Assembly (NCBI RefSeq): GCF_000715075.1
Contig: NC_134082.1
Coordinates: 141,534,948 to 141,598,947 of the forward strand
Source of the DNA: Nicotiana tabacum
Lineage: Eukaryota; Streptophyta; Magnoliopsida; Solanales; Solanaceae
Reading direction: 5' to 3'
DNA length: 64,000 bases
Made by a program: the position numbers and the translations under genes. This document shows, one piece after another, positions 46,141-58,918 of this stretch (the first letter of the stretch is position 1; each line of letters starts with the position of its first letter). The notes beneath the pieces were generated by a model. That model saw nothing but the letters and a program-made list of their open reading frames with translations. It was not told the DNA's origin and ran no database searches.

Positions 46141-48202
46141 ATGGCTGCTCCACCAAATTTTGAAAAGGGTCAGTCTACCTACAGACCACCCAGGTTCAAT
46201 GGACAATACTATGGGTGGTGGAAGACAAGAATACATGACTTCATCATGGTAGAAGATTCTGAGTTATGGGATGTTATTTGTGATGGTCCTTATGTCCCAA
46301 CAAAGAAGGTCAGAGACCCTCCAGTGATGATGCCAAAAACTAAGAAAGAATACAACGATGCAGATAGGAAAGCTGTGGAGAAAAACTTTCGTGCCAAGAA
46401 AATTTTGGTGAGTGGCGTAGGACCTGATGAATACAACAAGATCTCAGCCTGTCAATCCGCCAAGAAAATATGGGAAGCTTTACAAACAACACACGAGGGA
46501 ACCACTCAAGTAAAGCAATCTAAGATTGACATACTCACCACTGAGTATGAACTCTTCAGAATGAAGGACGATGAATCCATTCAAGACATGCACACAAGAT
46601 TCACGTCTATCATAAATGAGCTATACTCGCTTGGGGAAATCATTCCTAGGAACAAGCTCGTGAGAAAAATTCTCAGTGTTTTTCCCAGTTTATGGGAGAG
46701 TAAAGTGAATGCCATTACTGAAGCAAAAGATATGCATGCCCTAACTATAGATGAGCTAGTTGGAAATCTAAGAACCTACGAAATGAAGAAGAAGAAGGAC
46801 AGTGAAAGAATAGAACCAAAGAAGAAAAAGAACCTGGTACTCAAAGCTGAAAGCAATGACTCAAGTGAGGAGGATAGTAACATGGCTTATTAACTAGAAG
46901 GTTTCAGAAAATGGTCCAAAGAAATAGAGGCATACCAAAGAGAGGTAGTTCCAGCAAACCAAAGAATGATGACCTCTATCATAAATGTGGAAAGCCAGGG
47001 CATTTCATCAAGGATTTCCCTCTCCTGAAGCAAGAACACTTTAAGAACAACTCTGATAAAGCAGCCAAGAGGAACTCGGTTCCTGACAAATGCTTCAAAA
47101 GAAAGAACCCCACTGACAATGTTGTGAAGCAAGCTCTTGCAGCATGGAGAGATTCCTCCAGTGAGTTTAAAGAAGAAAATGATGCAGGTGATAGTTCTAT
47201 GATGGCTGTTGAAAGTGAAGTAAATGAATATGATTCAATCTTTGCTTTGATGGCTCAATCAGACAATGATGAGGTAAACTTCAGGGATGTTCAGAGAAAT
47301 CTGAAATCCTACTCTCCTAAGAAACTCATGTCATTAGCAAATGTATTAATTGATGCCTATCATAGTCTTGTAGATGATAATGATGCCTTAACCATAGAAT
47401 TAGGAGATACTGAACAAACTAGAGATGCCCTGGTAGTTTGTTTAGTTGATCTGAAGGAAACCATGGGTAATCTGGAAAATGAAAAGGAGGTTCTAATTGA
47501 GAAAGTTGCTAGTGTAGATCATGAAATAGACGATTTGATGGTGGTAGTTGTTGACTTAAAAGAAACCACTGAATTTTTCAGTTAAGAAAAGAATGGCTTA
47601 GTGGAGAAAGTTGATGCCTTCGAGCAAGAAAGAGATGACTCATAGTTGTGATTATAGACTTGAAGGAAACAATAGAGGAACTCAAAGCATAATATAGGCC
47701 TGGAAATTCTGAGAGAGGAAAAGAAGTTGCTAGTGAAGCACATATTAGGCTTGAAAATGAGTTAAATGTTGTAAAAAATAGTTTATGTGGTGAACTTAAG
47801 AAAAATAAACAACTTCAAGCAGAATTGGAAAGACTAAAAAATGATCTTGAGAAGTCTCTTAAGTGGACCTAGTCCTCGGATGCTATTACTGCCATGTATG
47901 TTAACAATGGTGGAAATCGGCAGGGAATAGGGTTTTAAAGGGAGAGAACTCCTTATAACCCTCATAGCAAGTATGTTACTATGCCTGATAATTGGCTATG
48001 TACCCACTGTGGGAACAATGGGCATTTCAAAGAAAATTGCCAAGCCAGGGTTCAGTCTCTTAAGAAAAACAAAGTTTTTGCCGAGAGAGTAACTGCTGAA
48101 AGAGGACCAGGTGCCACCCATAAAAAAGTCCATGTTACCTGCATGGACAAGAAGATCACTTATTCATCCTCTTTTTATTACAAGGGACCCAAACTTGCTT
48201 GA
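46141..48202 (+). pseudogene. SIRE-like gag, disrupted
   Basis: Opens at the ATG at 46141 with MAAPPNFEKGQSTYRPPRFN and FNGQYYGWWKTRIHDFI, the start of a UBN2-type copia Gag. It includes IWEALQTTHEGTTQVKQSKI and a Lys-rich end, with a stop at 46891. In the next frame (46911-47585) the first zinc knuckle reads YHKCGKPGHFIKDF, with the first and last Cys replaced by Tyr and Phe. A coiled-coil region full of Glu/Asp/Leu follows and is broken near 47583-47940. A second knuckle, CTHCGNNGHFKENC (about 47997-48038), is intact. Gag would form the particle and bind RNA. Confidence 0.85.
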
Positions 48203-48249
48203 GTTCCTAAATCTAACCCGTGATTTCCTTGTGCAGTGAACATTAAAAG

Positions 48250-48834
48250 GAAGCAGTCAACAATGGTTCATGGATAGTGGAGGTTCAAAGCACATGACTG
48301 GGAATACCATGAACTTTATTTCACTAAAAGCTCTGCAAGGAGGGAGTGTCTTCTTTGGTAATGGGAAAAAAGGGTACATTCTTGGAGTTGGAAAGATTGG
48401 GAAATCACCCACTCACTAAATTGAGAATGTGTACTATGTCAATGGTCTTAAGTACAGTCTCCTGAGTGTTTCTCAAATATGTGATAAAGGAAACAAGGTG
48501 GAGTTCTTGTCAAAGATATGCACAGTTACAAATATAGTAACTGGTGAAGTGGTACTTGTGGCCAAAAATACAAGAATATCTATGTTGCTGATTTTGAGTC
48601 CCTACAAAGTGGTGATTTGAGCTGCTTAAAAGAGGTTGATGATGATGTTGAGCTATGGCACAAAAGACTGGGGCATGCAAGCTTCTCTCTACTGAATAAG
48701 CTAGTTCAGAAGGACCTGGTTCTTGGTCTGCCCAAGTCAAAGTTCATGGAGAACAAAGTTTGTTCCTGCGCCAGAGGGAAACATGTGAAATCCTCATTCA
48801 AGCCAAAGAACGATGTCAACACCTTGTGAGCATG
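48250..48834 (+). pseudogene. SIRE-like protease and start of integrase, disrupted
   Basis: WFMDSGGSKHMTG (about 48268-48306) is the copia protease active-site block, DSG intact. It continues to YVNGLKYSLLSVSQICDKG after a stop near 48418. The GAG-pre-integrase block ELWHKRLGHASFSLLNKL (about 48650-48703) and the zinc-binding CSCARGKHVKSSF follow. The frame ends at 48834 where the Ogre-like LTR begins. Confidence 0.8.
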
Positions 48835-51800
48835 CGATTTTTGCTCTATTAGAATTACTCCTACAAAAGTAAAGAAATAGATTTTTTCCAAATTGTTTTC
48901 AATTTTATAGGATTTTTGTCGGATTTTTATTAATTGTTTGCATTTTGTGCATGTTTAATTTTGTTAAAACCATGAAAAATGCCCAAAAATGTCAAAATAT
49001 CATGCATTGCATATTAGATTTCATGTTCACATTTTAGGATTAATTGGTTATTAATTGCATTATCAAAATAAAATCACAAAGAAAAATGTCGTTCATTTTT
49101 AGTTTTAATTCCCTCTTTATTAATGTAGGATTAATTAATTGGTAGGTAATACAAATAGATGATTAGCTTAATTTTATAATTTAGGATAATTTAAGATTAA
49201 AATTAGGATTTAATTAATTAATTTAGATTTTTTATTATTATTAAAGAAAAAAGCAAAGAAAAAGAAAGAAAAAAAAGCAAAAAAAAGAAAACAAAAGAGG
49301 GGCTGGTATTTCAAATTTGGGCCACCCAGAGACCAAAATCTAGTGGCCCAATTCCCTTTACCCGTTCAAACCCAAGCCCAAAGGCCAGTCTGCCCGGTCC
49401 GTTTCCCACTAACCTAAAACGACGACGTTTCCCCGCCTTTCAATCACGGTCGTTGGATTCTTTTGATCTATCGGCTCAGAACTGATTGCCCATCTCCTTT
49501 AAAACTGTCCGAACCCACCCCAAACCCTAAAATCCCTCTCACTTCTGTCTCTATACCCTCTCACAAAGAAACCCTAGTCGCCCTCTCACCCCTTGCCGGC
49601 TCCGCCTCTCTCCGAGGCCCAGAAATCGCCTTACGGCGCTGGAGTACCTCCAAACCGCTTTAAATTCACACAATGTAATCCTGAGCCCCTCCCAAACGCT
49701 AATCCCTCATTAGGTTCTCCCAAATCATCACCCAAATCCTCCAATGTCAAATCCGAAAAGTCACACCCTAAACCCTAGGTCGCCCAACCCCAAATTCATA
49801 CCATAGGACCCTCAACTCTCCCTCACCACTAATCTACCACTGGTTCTCCAAATATCCCCTTACATTTCCTCAAATCTTAGATCTTAGGAAGAACCAAAAA
49901 AACCTAATCCCCTTTTTCTTGATTCTGGTAGTTTTTTTGGGTTTGATTTAGTTCGAAATATATGTTAATTAATCGTTCCCAGTAGGAACGATTGATTAGC
50001 ATATGTTGGAGCTATTTCAAAGAAGTTCTGGTTTGCTAGAAAATCCCTCCGATATATTTCTTTGACCTATTTTCCCTTTTGTTGTGTTATGATTCGAGTG
50101 CATCTGTTTAGGTTAATTAAACTGCTAGTTTAATTTTGAAATTATTCAGGCATGTTTGACTTTTAAAAAATTAGTTTAATTGTTAGTTTGTTTGATTCGA
50201 TCATTTGTAAATTAATTAGGTTAATTTCTAGGGTTTCTTAACATCTTTATTTTAGTTCTTCGTTTGGTTCACTGTTTTACTATGTTTGCTTGTTTGAATA
50301 TAGTTTTGTTTAGAGTTTGATTAGATTAATCCTTTAATTCACTAATAGACTAGGCTGTTTGGTTTAAGGTCCAGTTAATTCTAAGTTTAATTGATAATCA
50401 AAGCTTCTAAGGATACAACTGAAAACAATGTTAGGAAGTTTCAATGGTGAAATCTGTTAGATTGTTCTAGGAGGTTCCACAAATAGTTTTGAAATCAGAA
50501 TTTTAGTCAGGACTGGTTAGAATTGAAATAATCAGTACTTGAAAGGGTAAAATTGGATTTTTACAAAGAGTAAAATATCAGAATGTTCTAGTATGAGACA
50601 ACTTCCCCATTCTTAACATGTAAATGTTGGAATTGAGTTGAAAAAGTGGAGAGACAGCTGTCCAAATATGCTGTACTATCTGACCTTTCGGGCATTTAGG
50701 GTAGAATATGCTCTTTTGATGCTGTTTTGGGCATACTCTATAAAAGAAAAACTACTCCCTCATTCTAAAGAGATTTTTCAGATCCTAAAAACACTCTAAA
50801 AAGTTCAGCTCTACTATTCCATTAGTAGCTGATCCAATTTCTAATTTCAAAAGAAAAGCTAGAACAAATTTCTGGGAATTTCTGGTTTTAGGAGTCGAAC
50901 TATGGTGTGAGGTTGAAGTTGTGTGATATTGCTGTCATTTGCTGCTGAATTACTTGTTTCTTGTTGCTTTTTTCTGTTGTTTCTCAGAGATTCCTCACCC
51001 TGTTCTTGTTGTATCCAGGTACTTCATGAACCTTTGAGTGACAAAATGAAGCTCTAAGCATGTGTTTAGGTGGATGTAATAAGAAGTTGATATTCAAATG
51101 TTGAGCTTAAATTTTTCCTTACATATATTCTTTCAAGTTACTTAGTTTTTTTTGCAATTTCTTAGTTTTGTTTAAGCATGTTGGATTCTGCTTGATAGTT
51201 AATAGCTTAGTTGGAAGCTCCATTGTGATGAAGGTTTAAATTAGTTCACCTTTTCATGTATTGTTCATAATTGCTCCAGTAACTTATTTGATTGTTTATT
51301 ATAGGATATTGATTAGTATGTCACACATGTTTGAAAGATGCATTGCTTGGTCGCTGAGTACATTCAATTTAGTTGTCTAAAAATCCAGCATTGATAAGGT
51401 GATTGCATATTGTAGATTAATGTATTTAATGAGTAGTTTAAGGTTTAAGCTTATAAGTATTATAACTAATGGTTTGTTAATGATTTAAGGCTTAGAATGT
51501 GGATATTCAATACTTTGATTTTCCAATATTTATGTAGTGTTTTTTGTCATATCTGAAATAGAAGAAATCAGGCCTCATTAGGGCCTTAACGTTACATGTC
51601 CTCTTGTTAAAATAGTTGGGCCTGGCGTTGGCCCAGATGAGGCAGCTTGTTAAAACCAAGCCCAACATGTTCCTACTCCGTTTTTTCTTTCACTTTTGGG
51701 CTCAATTTCGAGCCTAAGCAAGTTCAGCACCTTATTTATTAAGTTTTTTTTTAAGATAGCAAAATGGGTTTTAACGTTGAAGGCTTTCTTTCAAACAGCT

Positions 51801-52697
51801 GGGCCTGATATTGGCCCAAATGAGGCTGCCTAGTCAAAAACAAGCTCACTTGTTTTCGTCCTCCTTTGTTTTCACGCTTGGGCTCAATTTCGAGCCCAAT
51901 CAGCACCAACCATATTTTTCTTGCAAATATTCCTTAGATAATGTAGTGGGCTTGCTGCTGGCCCAATTTTCTCCAAATAGAAATTAAAAGCTAACATATC
52001 TACCCAAAGTATATCTATAATTAGTAGCCGTTCGTTAAATTTTGAATTTGTTTTATATACGAACATTCGTAGTTGGCTTTAGGCGCGTAATTAAATCATC
52101 GTGACTATGTGTACGGTTCCCGTGGCATAGTCATGGTACATAATTCCAAATTCGGGTGTGCATTTCATGTTACCCAATCATAATAACTTTGAATAATTAT
52201 AAAATAAACATATCGCAAATCGCGGGTGCATTTCATGTAGCGTGGTTTGCAATTTGTTCCAAAACGACAAGTGTACGACAATCGTGACTTGTTCTAGAAA
52301 TAATTCATAAATCCTAAAAAAGCGGTTAAAAAATAATTAAAAGTGATTATAAAGTTAAAAATGCACAATAGGTTTAAAATATGTAATTAATCATATAATT
52401 AGGCCAATTATTAATAGTTAAAGCGACCATGCTAGAACTACGAAATTCTGGAATGCCTAACACCTTCTTCTGGGTTAATAGAATTCCTTACCTAAGATTT
52501 CTGGTTTCACAGACTTTTAAATAAAGTCAAAATTCTCCTCGATTTGGGATTTAAAATAAACCCGTGACTTAGGACATCAAACAAACTATTTCAAGTGGCA
52601 AATCTGAAATTAAATAAAATAATCCCATTTCGATTAATGTCACATTAATTGAAAAAACTCCCTTATACCCCCTACCGGGTAAACAGGAGGTGTGACA
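48835..52697 (+). repeat. 5' LTR of the Ogre-like element
   Basis: Begins TGTGAGCATGCG directly at the end of the interrupted copia frame and ends AGGTGTGACA before the primer site. A CT-rich region with AAACCCTA motifs lies at 49500-49800, and CCCAGATGAGGC-type short repeats recur at 51615-51960. There is no second copy in the window to confirm the ends. Confidence 0.7.
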
Positions 52698-52701
52698 CCT
52701 T

Positions 52702-52719
52702 TGGCGACTCTGCTGGGGA
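52702..52719 (+). other. Primer binding site, tRNA-Arg type
   Basis: TGGCGACTCTGCTGGGGA, one or two changes from the Ogre primer site as I remember it (TGGCGACTCCACTGGGGA). Confidence 0.7.
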
Positions 52720-53337
52720 CAAAAACCCAGAACTTTTGGTTCAGGGTTCAAGAATTTGAGCTTAGAATAACTGTTTGGCTTTATTCATTATTTAATTTTT
52801 ACATGTTTGAGCCTAATGTGCTAAATGCCGCTTTTTACCGCTTTGATATTGTTTGGACTGTATATAAATTGTTACGAAATCCTTCTTCTCTCTGAGTCTT
52901 CTAATTCATATGGGAAGTGTGCACTTCGTGTGACTTCTTTTTTGTTAGAGTCATATCCCAATTTTAGAACGAGGTTCAGACAAGTTATAAAGCCGGTGAA
53001 GCTTTTATATTCCCGGTACGCTTGCCCCCCTCGACTCGAGCTGTCCGCTCGGGTAAGCCAGGTCTAGAACAAATACACCCAGGTTTTACACCTAGAATAA
53101 CATATCCTCATGCCTGATCCCTAGTAGGAACACTTGTTTGCATCACTTGCATATGACTTTGGGGACTCAACACAGGGGTTGGGTCCGTCTAGGACAGGTG
53201 CACCCGAAATCAAAAGATCATCCTGATGCATTTTATTTGCTCCTAGTGCATTTATTTTCTTCGGATTGCATGTTGATCGGCTTCTAGAATAAGGGAGAAA
53301 AGTTGGAAAAATTAAATTGAGGTATGGGAGAGATAAT

Positions 53338-54782
53338 TGATATGCTCAAATTACACTTTAATTAAATAGTATAAGGCGGTCGATGTCAAATATAATAACC
53401 CAACAAGGTTGGGGTCGAATCACACAGGGAATAGGCGTGAAAAGGTTACTCGAGTAGTGTGTTACTTGACTTAGGTCGTAATTCTATTCGGTTAATTGTG
53501 ACAAGAGTATAATATGATTGTGATTTGAAGAGATAACTAATTGTAATATTGAGAATGTAAATAATTTGATTAAGGAAATCAAGGTTGTGTCCCCTTCAAT
53601 GAAATGTAATGCTATCGGTGTTAATATGATATATTTCTAATGGAAGGTTCTTTAGATATGCAAACAATTTCTAAATGACTATCCAATATTTTCGAATAGT
53701 TGGGTAGTATTTCCTCTTTATGATTTTTCCAAATGTAAAAGAGTTGCAATTAAGAGCAATCAATTTATGCCAAATAAAACTCATTTATTCCTAAGCGATT
53801 CTATTAAACAAGGTTTAAAGCCTTGAGTTTTTGATATTTACTTCTCCCAAACTCTAACTCACTTTTCCAAGTAAAGAAAGAGTTTAATGGCTCTTGTTAA
53901 TATTTGCAACCACCAACAATAAATGAAGAATGAGAAATAAATATATGTCAACCAACCATTATATATATATTCAATGTTAAACACCCATTAATATAACACC
54001 CATTTAGGGTCCACAACCTTAGTATTTAAAGCTAGCTACTCATGCTAAAATACAAATAGATGAGAATATTAAATGCCATAAAGCTTACAAAGTGCAAGAT
54101 TCTTCACTCTTAAAACTTCCAAAAAAGAGGAATATTCAAAGGTTGGAATGTAGCTCAAAAACCAGACAAGATGCCCCCCCACAAAATCCCAATAAATCAG
54201 TTTATAGTGGGCTAAAACTCGGGACCAAATTCAGACAAAAATACCATTCCAGGTCAATTATGCAATTGCATTTCTATCGCATAACAGACATGCGGTCCAC
54301 ATTCTCGTCATAGCCATCACATCTTCGAAACCCTAGTTTTCAGGTATTCGTCGCATTTAGGTTATGCGGTCCGCATTGTTGATTTGCGATCGCATTTGTC
54401 ACCACATGTTTTGCCTTCAGCAACTTCTACAGAGAGTTTGCGATCCATTATGCAGCACACAAACCTATTATGCGGTTGCATAATGGACCACATTTCTTGC
54501 ACTTGAATTTGGCCAACAGACTGTTGGGCTTTGCGATTCCTTTGAGCATTATGGGGTCTGTATGTTGGATTTGCGGTCCGCATTTTCACATCTGCGATCG
54601 CATTTTGCTCTTTTCTTGTCCTTTTGTGACTTTTTATTTCATTTCCATGTTCTTAGATTCTTAAACCTCATACACTGCAAAAATATTAAAATTACATAAG
54701 TATAAAAGATAATTGCATTTAAAACAAGCTAAAATCTAAGCAATTTGTATTAAATGTGCCGAAATTTTCTGGCACATCAACA
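53338..54782 (-). repeat. 3' LTR of the Athila-type element
   Basis: On the minus strand it starts TGTTGATGTGCC after the purine-rich AAGTTTGGGA (54792-54783) and ends GAGCATATCA. It contains CCCTGTGTGATTCGACCCCA near its end, a block common before Athila primer sites. A field of GCGATCGC and GCGGTCCGC palindromes lies at 54240-54610. The second LTR is outside the window, so the ends are inferred. Confidence 0.65.
54240..54610. repeat. Cluster of CG-containing palindromes in the Athila LTR
   Basis: TGCGGTCCGCA at 54291 (as TGCGGTCCACA), 54364 and 54571; TTGCGATCGCAT at 54386 and 54594; TATGCGGTTGCATAAT at 54471. Similar motifs recur outside the LTR at 58550-58770. Confidence 0.65.
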
Positions 54783-56560
54783 TCCCAAACTTAAACTCTT
54801 GCTTGTCCTCAAGCAACTAAGATGACACTATCCTATTCTAGATTCCATCTAAATGATATGAAACAATAGTGACCATGGACGGTGTTACTTGTCAGTACTA
54901 CAGGCATGCACTTTCGTTCTACAAGATGACACTATCCTATTCTAGATTCCATCTAAATGATATGAAACAATAGTGACCATGGACGGTGTTACTTGTCAGT
55001 ACTACAAGCATGAACTTTCGTTTACTTATCCTTCTTGAACCATCATTGTTATTTGCAAAGAAACTAATCAACTTGTGAAACTTTGAGCCTCGACCAATTT
55101 GACAAAATGTTACTCTCAGCTGAGTGCACTTGCATTCGACTTCAAGAATCAACTTCTGTCCAATCTCACAATTCATGTGCCCTCACTAGAAAGAAAGTCC
55201 CAAACTCACAATATTTACAATGACAACAAAAGGGACGGATTCACAAGGACACTCACTCTCAAAAAGAGTTTCAAGTGTTACAACATGCCATACCATAGGC
55301 TTGCCCTTATTTTAATTCATTGCTTTATTCTAAGAACGTTCGGTTGGAGATCCCATAAGAACTTTTTAAGCTTGTAATGTAGGTTTAGGAAAGAGTCGGA
55401 TAAACATTTGGGTACAAGTGACTACACCCTCCTTGAACACTACTCACATTTTTCTTTCTTGTTGCTCTTTGCTTCTTTTCATACCACATAGTCCTCATTA
55501 GCCCCTAATTTCCAACATTGAACCACCTTAAATACCTCTCTAATTTTCTTTAAGGCTCTGTATTTATATATATATATATATACAAACATTTCTTTTTCTT
55601 TTCTCTTGCATTTTTTTTTTCTTTTTGGAGCTTGAATAGTTTCATATGAATATCTTGAGGTATACTTTCCTACACTCACTGTACAACCTTGTCAATTTTC
55701 GTCTCATTCTCAATGTTCAAGGAGGGACGGGTTCAAAAGAGGGAATTATTTTACAAAAGGGAAAATGTTTGTAATGAGGTGACCAAAGAAAAGGTTAAAG
55801 GCTCAAATGGGGTAACTAGTGATAATATCTATACAATGGGTAACTTGAAAGGCTAACTGGTTTTTCAAAATCACAAAGACTGCCTAAGGTCATTTCTCCA
55901 ACCAAATATAATTATCATTAGCATCGAAAGACCAACCGGGCAAGTTCTAGATGGCAGAAGTAAACACAAGAATTATTTATACAAACACTCACACACATGG
56001 CACACGAACTGTTTGACTCAACATAGTTTTAGCCCTCGAGTCAACACTTGGCAACCCGAAGCTTTCATCATATTTACATGTATAACTCTAGGTAAACATA
56101 GAGTCAAAGAGCAAGCCTCAAGTTCACACAGTTGATTTCTTTTTCTTTTTTTATATTAATGGAAGGGTATAGGCTATTTACAGGCACACATGCTTGAAAC
56201 TAGACAATTACACCAAACCGGTCAAAATGTTTCATTCTACTGCTCTGGTTCTACTATTACACCCTTGCAAAAGAACCCGGCGAAGAAAAATCAAGGGGGA
56301 TTCATTGCTAATTACTAAAGATGAACATACAACTATCTACTTTTTTTTTGGTTTTTTTATATATACAAAGATAACCTATGCACAAAAACAACACAAGTAT
56401 ATACACAAGTTACAGAAGTTTGCTTATATAACACACAAAAACATGTACAACAGTTCAATTCAAAAAATGTTTGTACAAGGCTATCCTACCCCCAACTGAA
56501 AAGCATGCATTGTCCCCAATGCAATATAATGTAAGGTAGAGTTTAGGGGCTCCCTGAGGT
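54783..56560 (-). other. Untranslated tail of the Athila-type element
   Basis: No coding sequence is seen. It has a 104-bp tandem duplication (54821-54924 and 54925-55020, starting GATGACACTATCC), a TA microsatellite (55565-55582) and T-rich tracts. It separates the extra ORF from the LTR, as expected of Athila. Confidence 0.6.
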
Positions 56561-56566
56561 GCACTA

Positions 56567-58200
56567 AGCACTATAGGAGTCGGAAGCCGGCTGAATGATG
56601 GTGGGGTCACCCTCTAATGCTGAAGCTGGGACCGATGAGATCTCGGCCGGAAGAGTGACCTCCACTGATGGAGGAGGGATCTCCAACTGTCCCAACACTG
56701 GAGTTGGGGCCTGTGAGATGCTAGCCTTGCCTGCGGATAGCTGAGTGGTCGATGGATTGGCTTGGGCGACCATGTCTGCTAGTAAATGTTCTATCGCCTT
56801 TTGAACAACTACTTGTTCCTCCTCTGCAACTGTAGGGGCAACAATCTGCTTACCTTTCTCCTAAGGACCCTCATCCTCCTCGGACCATGACTTCTCATTA
56901 GTCTCTCCTTCGTCTGCCTCCCCACCTTTGAACTCTGCAGAGTGTCCCGAATCTTTCTCAGAAGGGATGTCAATATGTGCAGGGGAAGCTAGAGGCTGGG
57001 AAGCCCCAACAATCTGAGGTGCAGGAGCTATCATCAAGGTGGAGAAATCAAAATCTAATCCAGCCACGGACGTGCCCGCTCCCTGCTCTCCTTCCTTGGG
57101 CATGAAGGAGGATAGATCGAACTCCAGAGTTTGCATTTTGTGGAGCTCAGTCTTCAGTGTGGCAACATCATCACGGAGCTTTGGCAAGTCTCCAACCTCA
57201 CCCCGCTCTATCTTTTCAATCCGCACCTCAAGCTGCTTCAGGCGATCCCCATAAGATGTTTTTTGCTATTGGAGGGCCATCACTGAGGATTGGATAGGGG
57301 TCAATGCTTGTCTGATGAGTGTGGGGAGGTTTTTCAGAAGCTGGTCTTCCTTAGCATTTGCATGTTGAGATAAGAGACCGAGCCTTGAAATGGCTGGCAG
57401 TGGGGCAAAAAGCTGTTCAATGGTGGCCTGAGAGGTGGGTTGTGGAGTGGAGGTGGAGGCCACTACGGCCTGAGGAGAAGCAGGAGTCTGGGAGTTTGAG
57501 ATCTCTGTATTAGCAGGAATCAGGGTCTGAACCTCTGGGGAGAAACAACTACTGCGTCATTAATGCACATGATATCATTATCCTTCAGCGCTTTCCCTGT
57601 TTTGTCAGCGTGTGGCATTGAAGGACTTCCACAGCCTTGTAGAGGGTTGTGATCAAGCATGGGAATGGCAGTGACGTGGATGTTGGTTGTCCCAGATCCC
57701 TAACTCTCGGAAGATAAAGTCACCCACATTAGTTTTTATCCTAGTCATAATGCAGACAATGAGAAGAGCTTTCTCAATGCTTATATCAGCCTCATTTTGG
57801 GACAATATCAATTGAGAGGTGACAAAGTTGAGCCAGAATCTACCCTCTTGTGTGAGAACTTCCTTGAATATTTTATGCAGAGGGTCAATTCAAGCAGGGG
57901 TCCCCTTGGCTATCACTGAAGCTATCCAACCATGCTCATTATCCATGTTGGCCCATTTGGTGTCATACTAAGCTGTGCCTGATCTCCAGTTTGGGAAGTA
58001 GAACTCATTTATGGTGTCATAGCTACAAAACACCTGCTTCCCCCGAACCAAGACAGTATCACAGAAAACTTTGTTGTGCTTGTGGTGAGGGGTCCTGGAG
58101 GCTCCATAAGATGCATAAAATTCATGAACCACTGTTTCATTGTAATCATCAGGCAGCTCAATGAAGCACTCCTAGTTTAACTAATTATCCAAGAACCCCC
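56567..58200 (-). pseudogene. Extra ORF downstream of pol in the Athila-type element, disrupted
   Basis: Same strand as pol. The N-terminal part (about 58200-57680) reads NETVVHEFYASYGASR, YDTKWANMDNEHGWIASVIA, FKEVLTQEGRFWLNFVTSQL and IEKALLIVCIMTRIKTNVG with several stops. This is the plant 'putative plant transposon protein' domain as I remember it. The C-terminal part (57463-56564) has ASTSTPQPTSQATIEQLF, a short coiled coil (LKQLEVRIEKIERGEVGDL) and a long acidic, Pro/Ser-rich tail. Athila elements carry such an ORF, sometimes called env-like. I see no clear signal peptide or membrane segment here, and the function is unknown. Confidence 0.7.
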
Positions 58201-58918
58201 CCATTACAAGTAGATACCCAACTACGAAGAGGAAAAAGGAACAAAAACTAAAGGAAACAAAAATAGGAAAAACACAACAAAATTTAAACTAAACTTTACA
58301 TGGATGAAATCGAGAAAGGAGAACATACCAGTAATGGAGAATTGAGAACACTTGGGAGATGAATTCAACAGGTGTTGTTTAATCTTTTCGATTCAAATAG
58401 CCATTTTCCTTTCTTTTTTTTTCATTTTGTTTTGTTTTCTTTCTGATAAATTCTTTCCTTTTGTTTACAAGTGTTTGAATGCTGGTGGGTTTTGATATGC
58501 GAGGGGTAGGAATACTTACCTTTGTAACATTTGTGGTGGATAAGTCACCGCATAACACTTTATACGACCGCATAAGTGTTATGCGGTGGTTTCAACTAGA
58601 GTTGCTCATGGACACAATGTGGTGCACTTGTGCGATCGCATAACTGAAATGCGGTCTGCAAAATGCACGTCCTCGCCGCATTTCTAACACCAATATTTGC
58701 CAAACAAACTGTCTAAGTCTACGACCACTATGCAGTCCGCATAGTTAAAATGCGACCGCATATGTGTAGCAGACTTCCTATGGTGACTTTTCTTCCTTTT
58801 CACATGCAATTTTACCCTGTGTTATGGCCTTTTGAATTACCTGCACTCTAACACACACTTTAAATTGCTCAATTGAATCTATATAACAAAAGTTAAAATT
58901 TAATGTACAAAAAGGATG
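58201..58918 (-). other. Spacer between integrase and the extra ORF
   Basis: AT-rich, with CG-containing palindromes of the type seen in the LTR (GCGATCGCATAA at 58631; ATGCGACCGCATATG at 58750). No protein is supported. Confidence 0.5.

Larger units (their letters stand above)
45400..48834 (+). mobile_element. Ty1/copia element, SIRE-like, 5' part
   Basis: 5' LTR (about 45400-46087), an initiator-Met-type primer site, gag, protease and the start of integrase, all in plus orientation. It is then cut at 48834 by an Ogre-like insertion, so the rest of pol and the 3' LTR are not in the window. Large gag with two zinc knuckles and a coiled-coil spacer fits the SIRE/Maximus lineage. Confidence 0.8.
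48835..53337 (+). mobile_element. Ogre-like Ty3/gypsy element, 5' LTR and leader
   Basis: A 3.86-kb LTR (48835-52697), then an Arg-tRNA-type primer site and about 620 bp of untranslated leader (to 53337), where an Athila-like element is inserted. No coding part of this element is in the window. Long LTRs plus this primer site fit the Ogre group of Tat elements. The open frames at 49463-49778 and 52692-53067 have no recognisable domain. Confidence 0.75.

Noticed and set aside
49463..49778. Two overlapping Pro/Ser-rich frames
   Set aside because: Within the Ogre-like LTR in a CT-rich segment. No domain or homologous protein is recognised, so treated as LTR sequence.
52690..52720. CACCT at both ends of the Ogre-like LTR, which could suggest a solo LTR with a TSD
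   Set aside because: The sequence after the LTR continues into an Arg-tRNA primer site and Ogre-type leader, so it is the internal region. The match is taken as chance.
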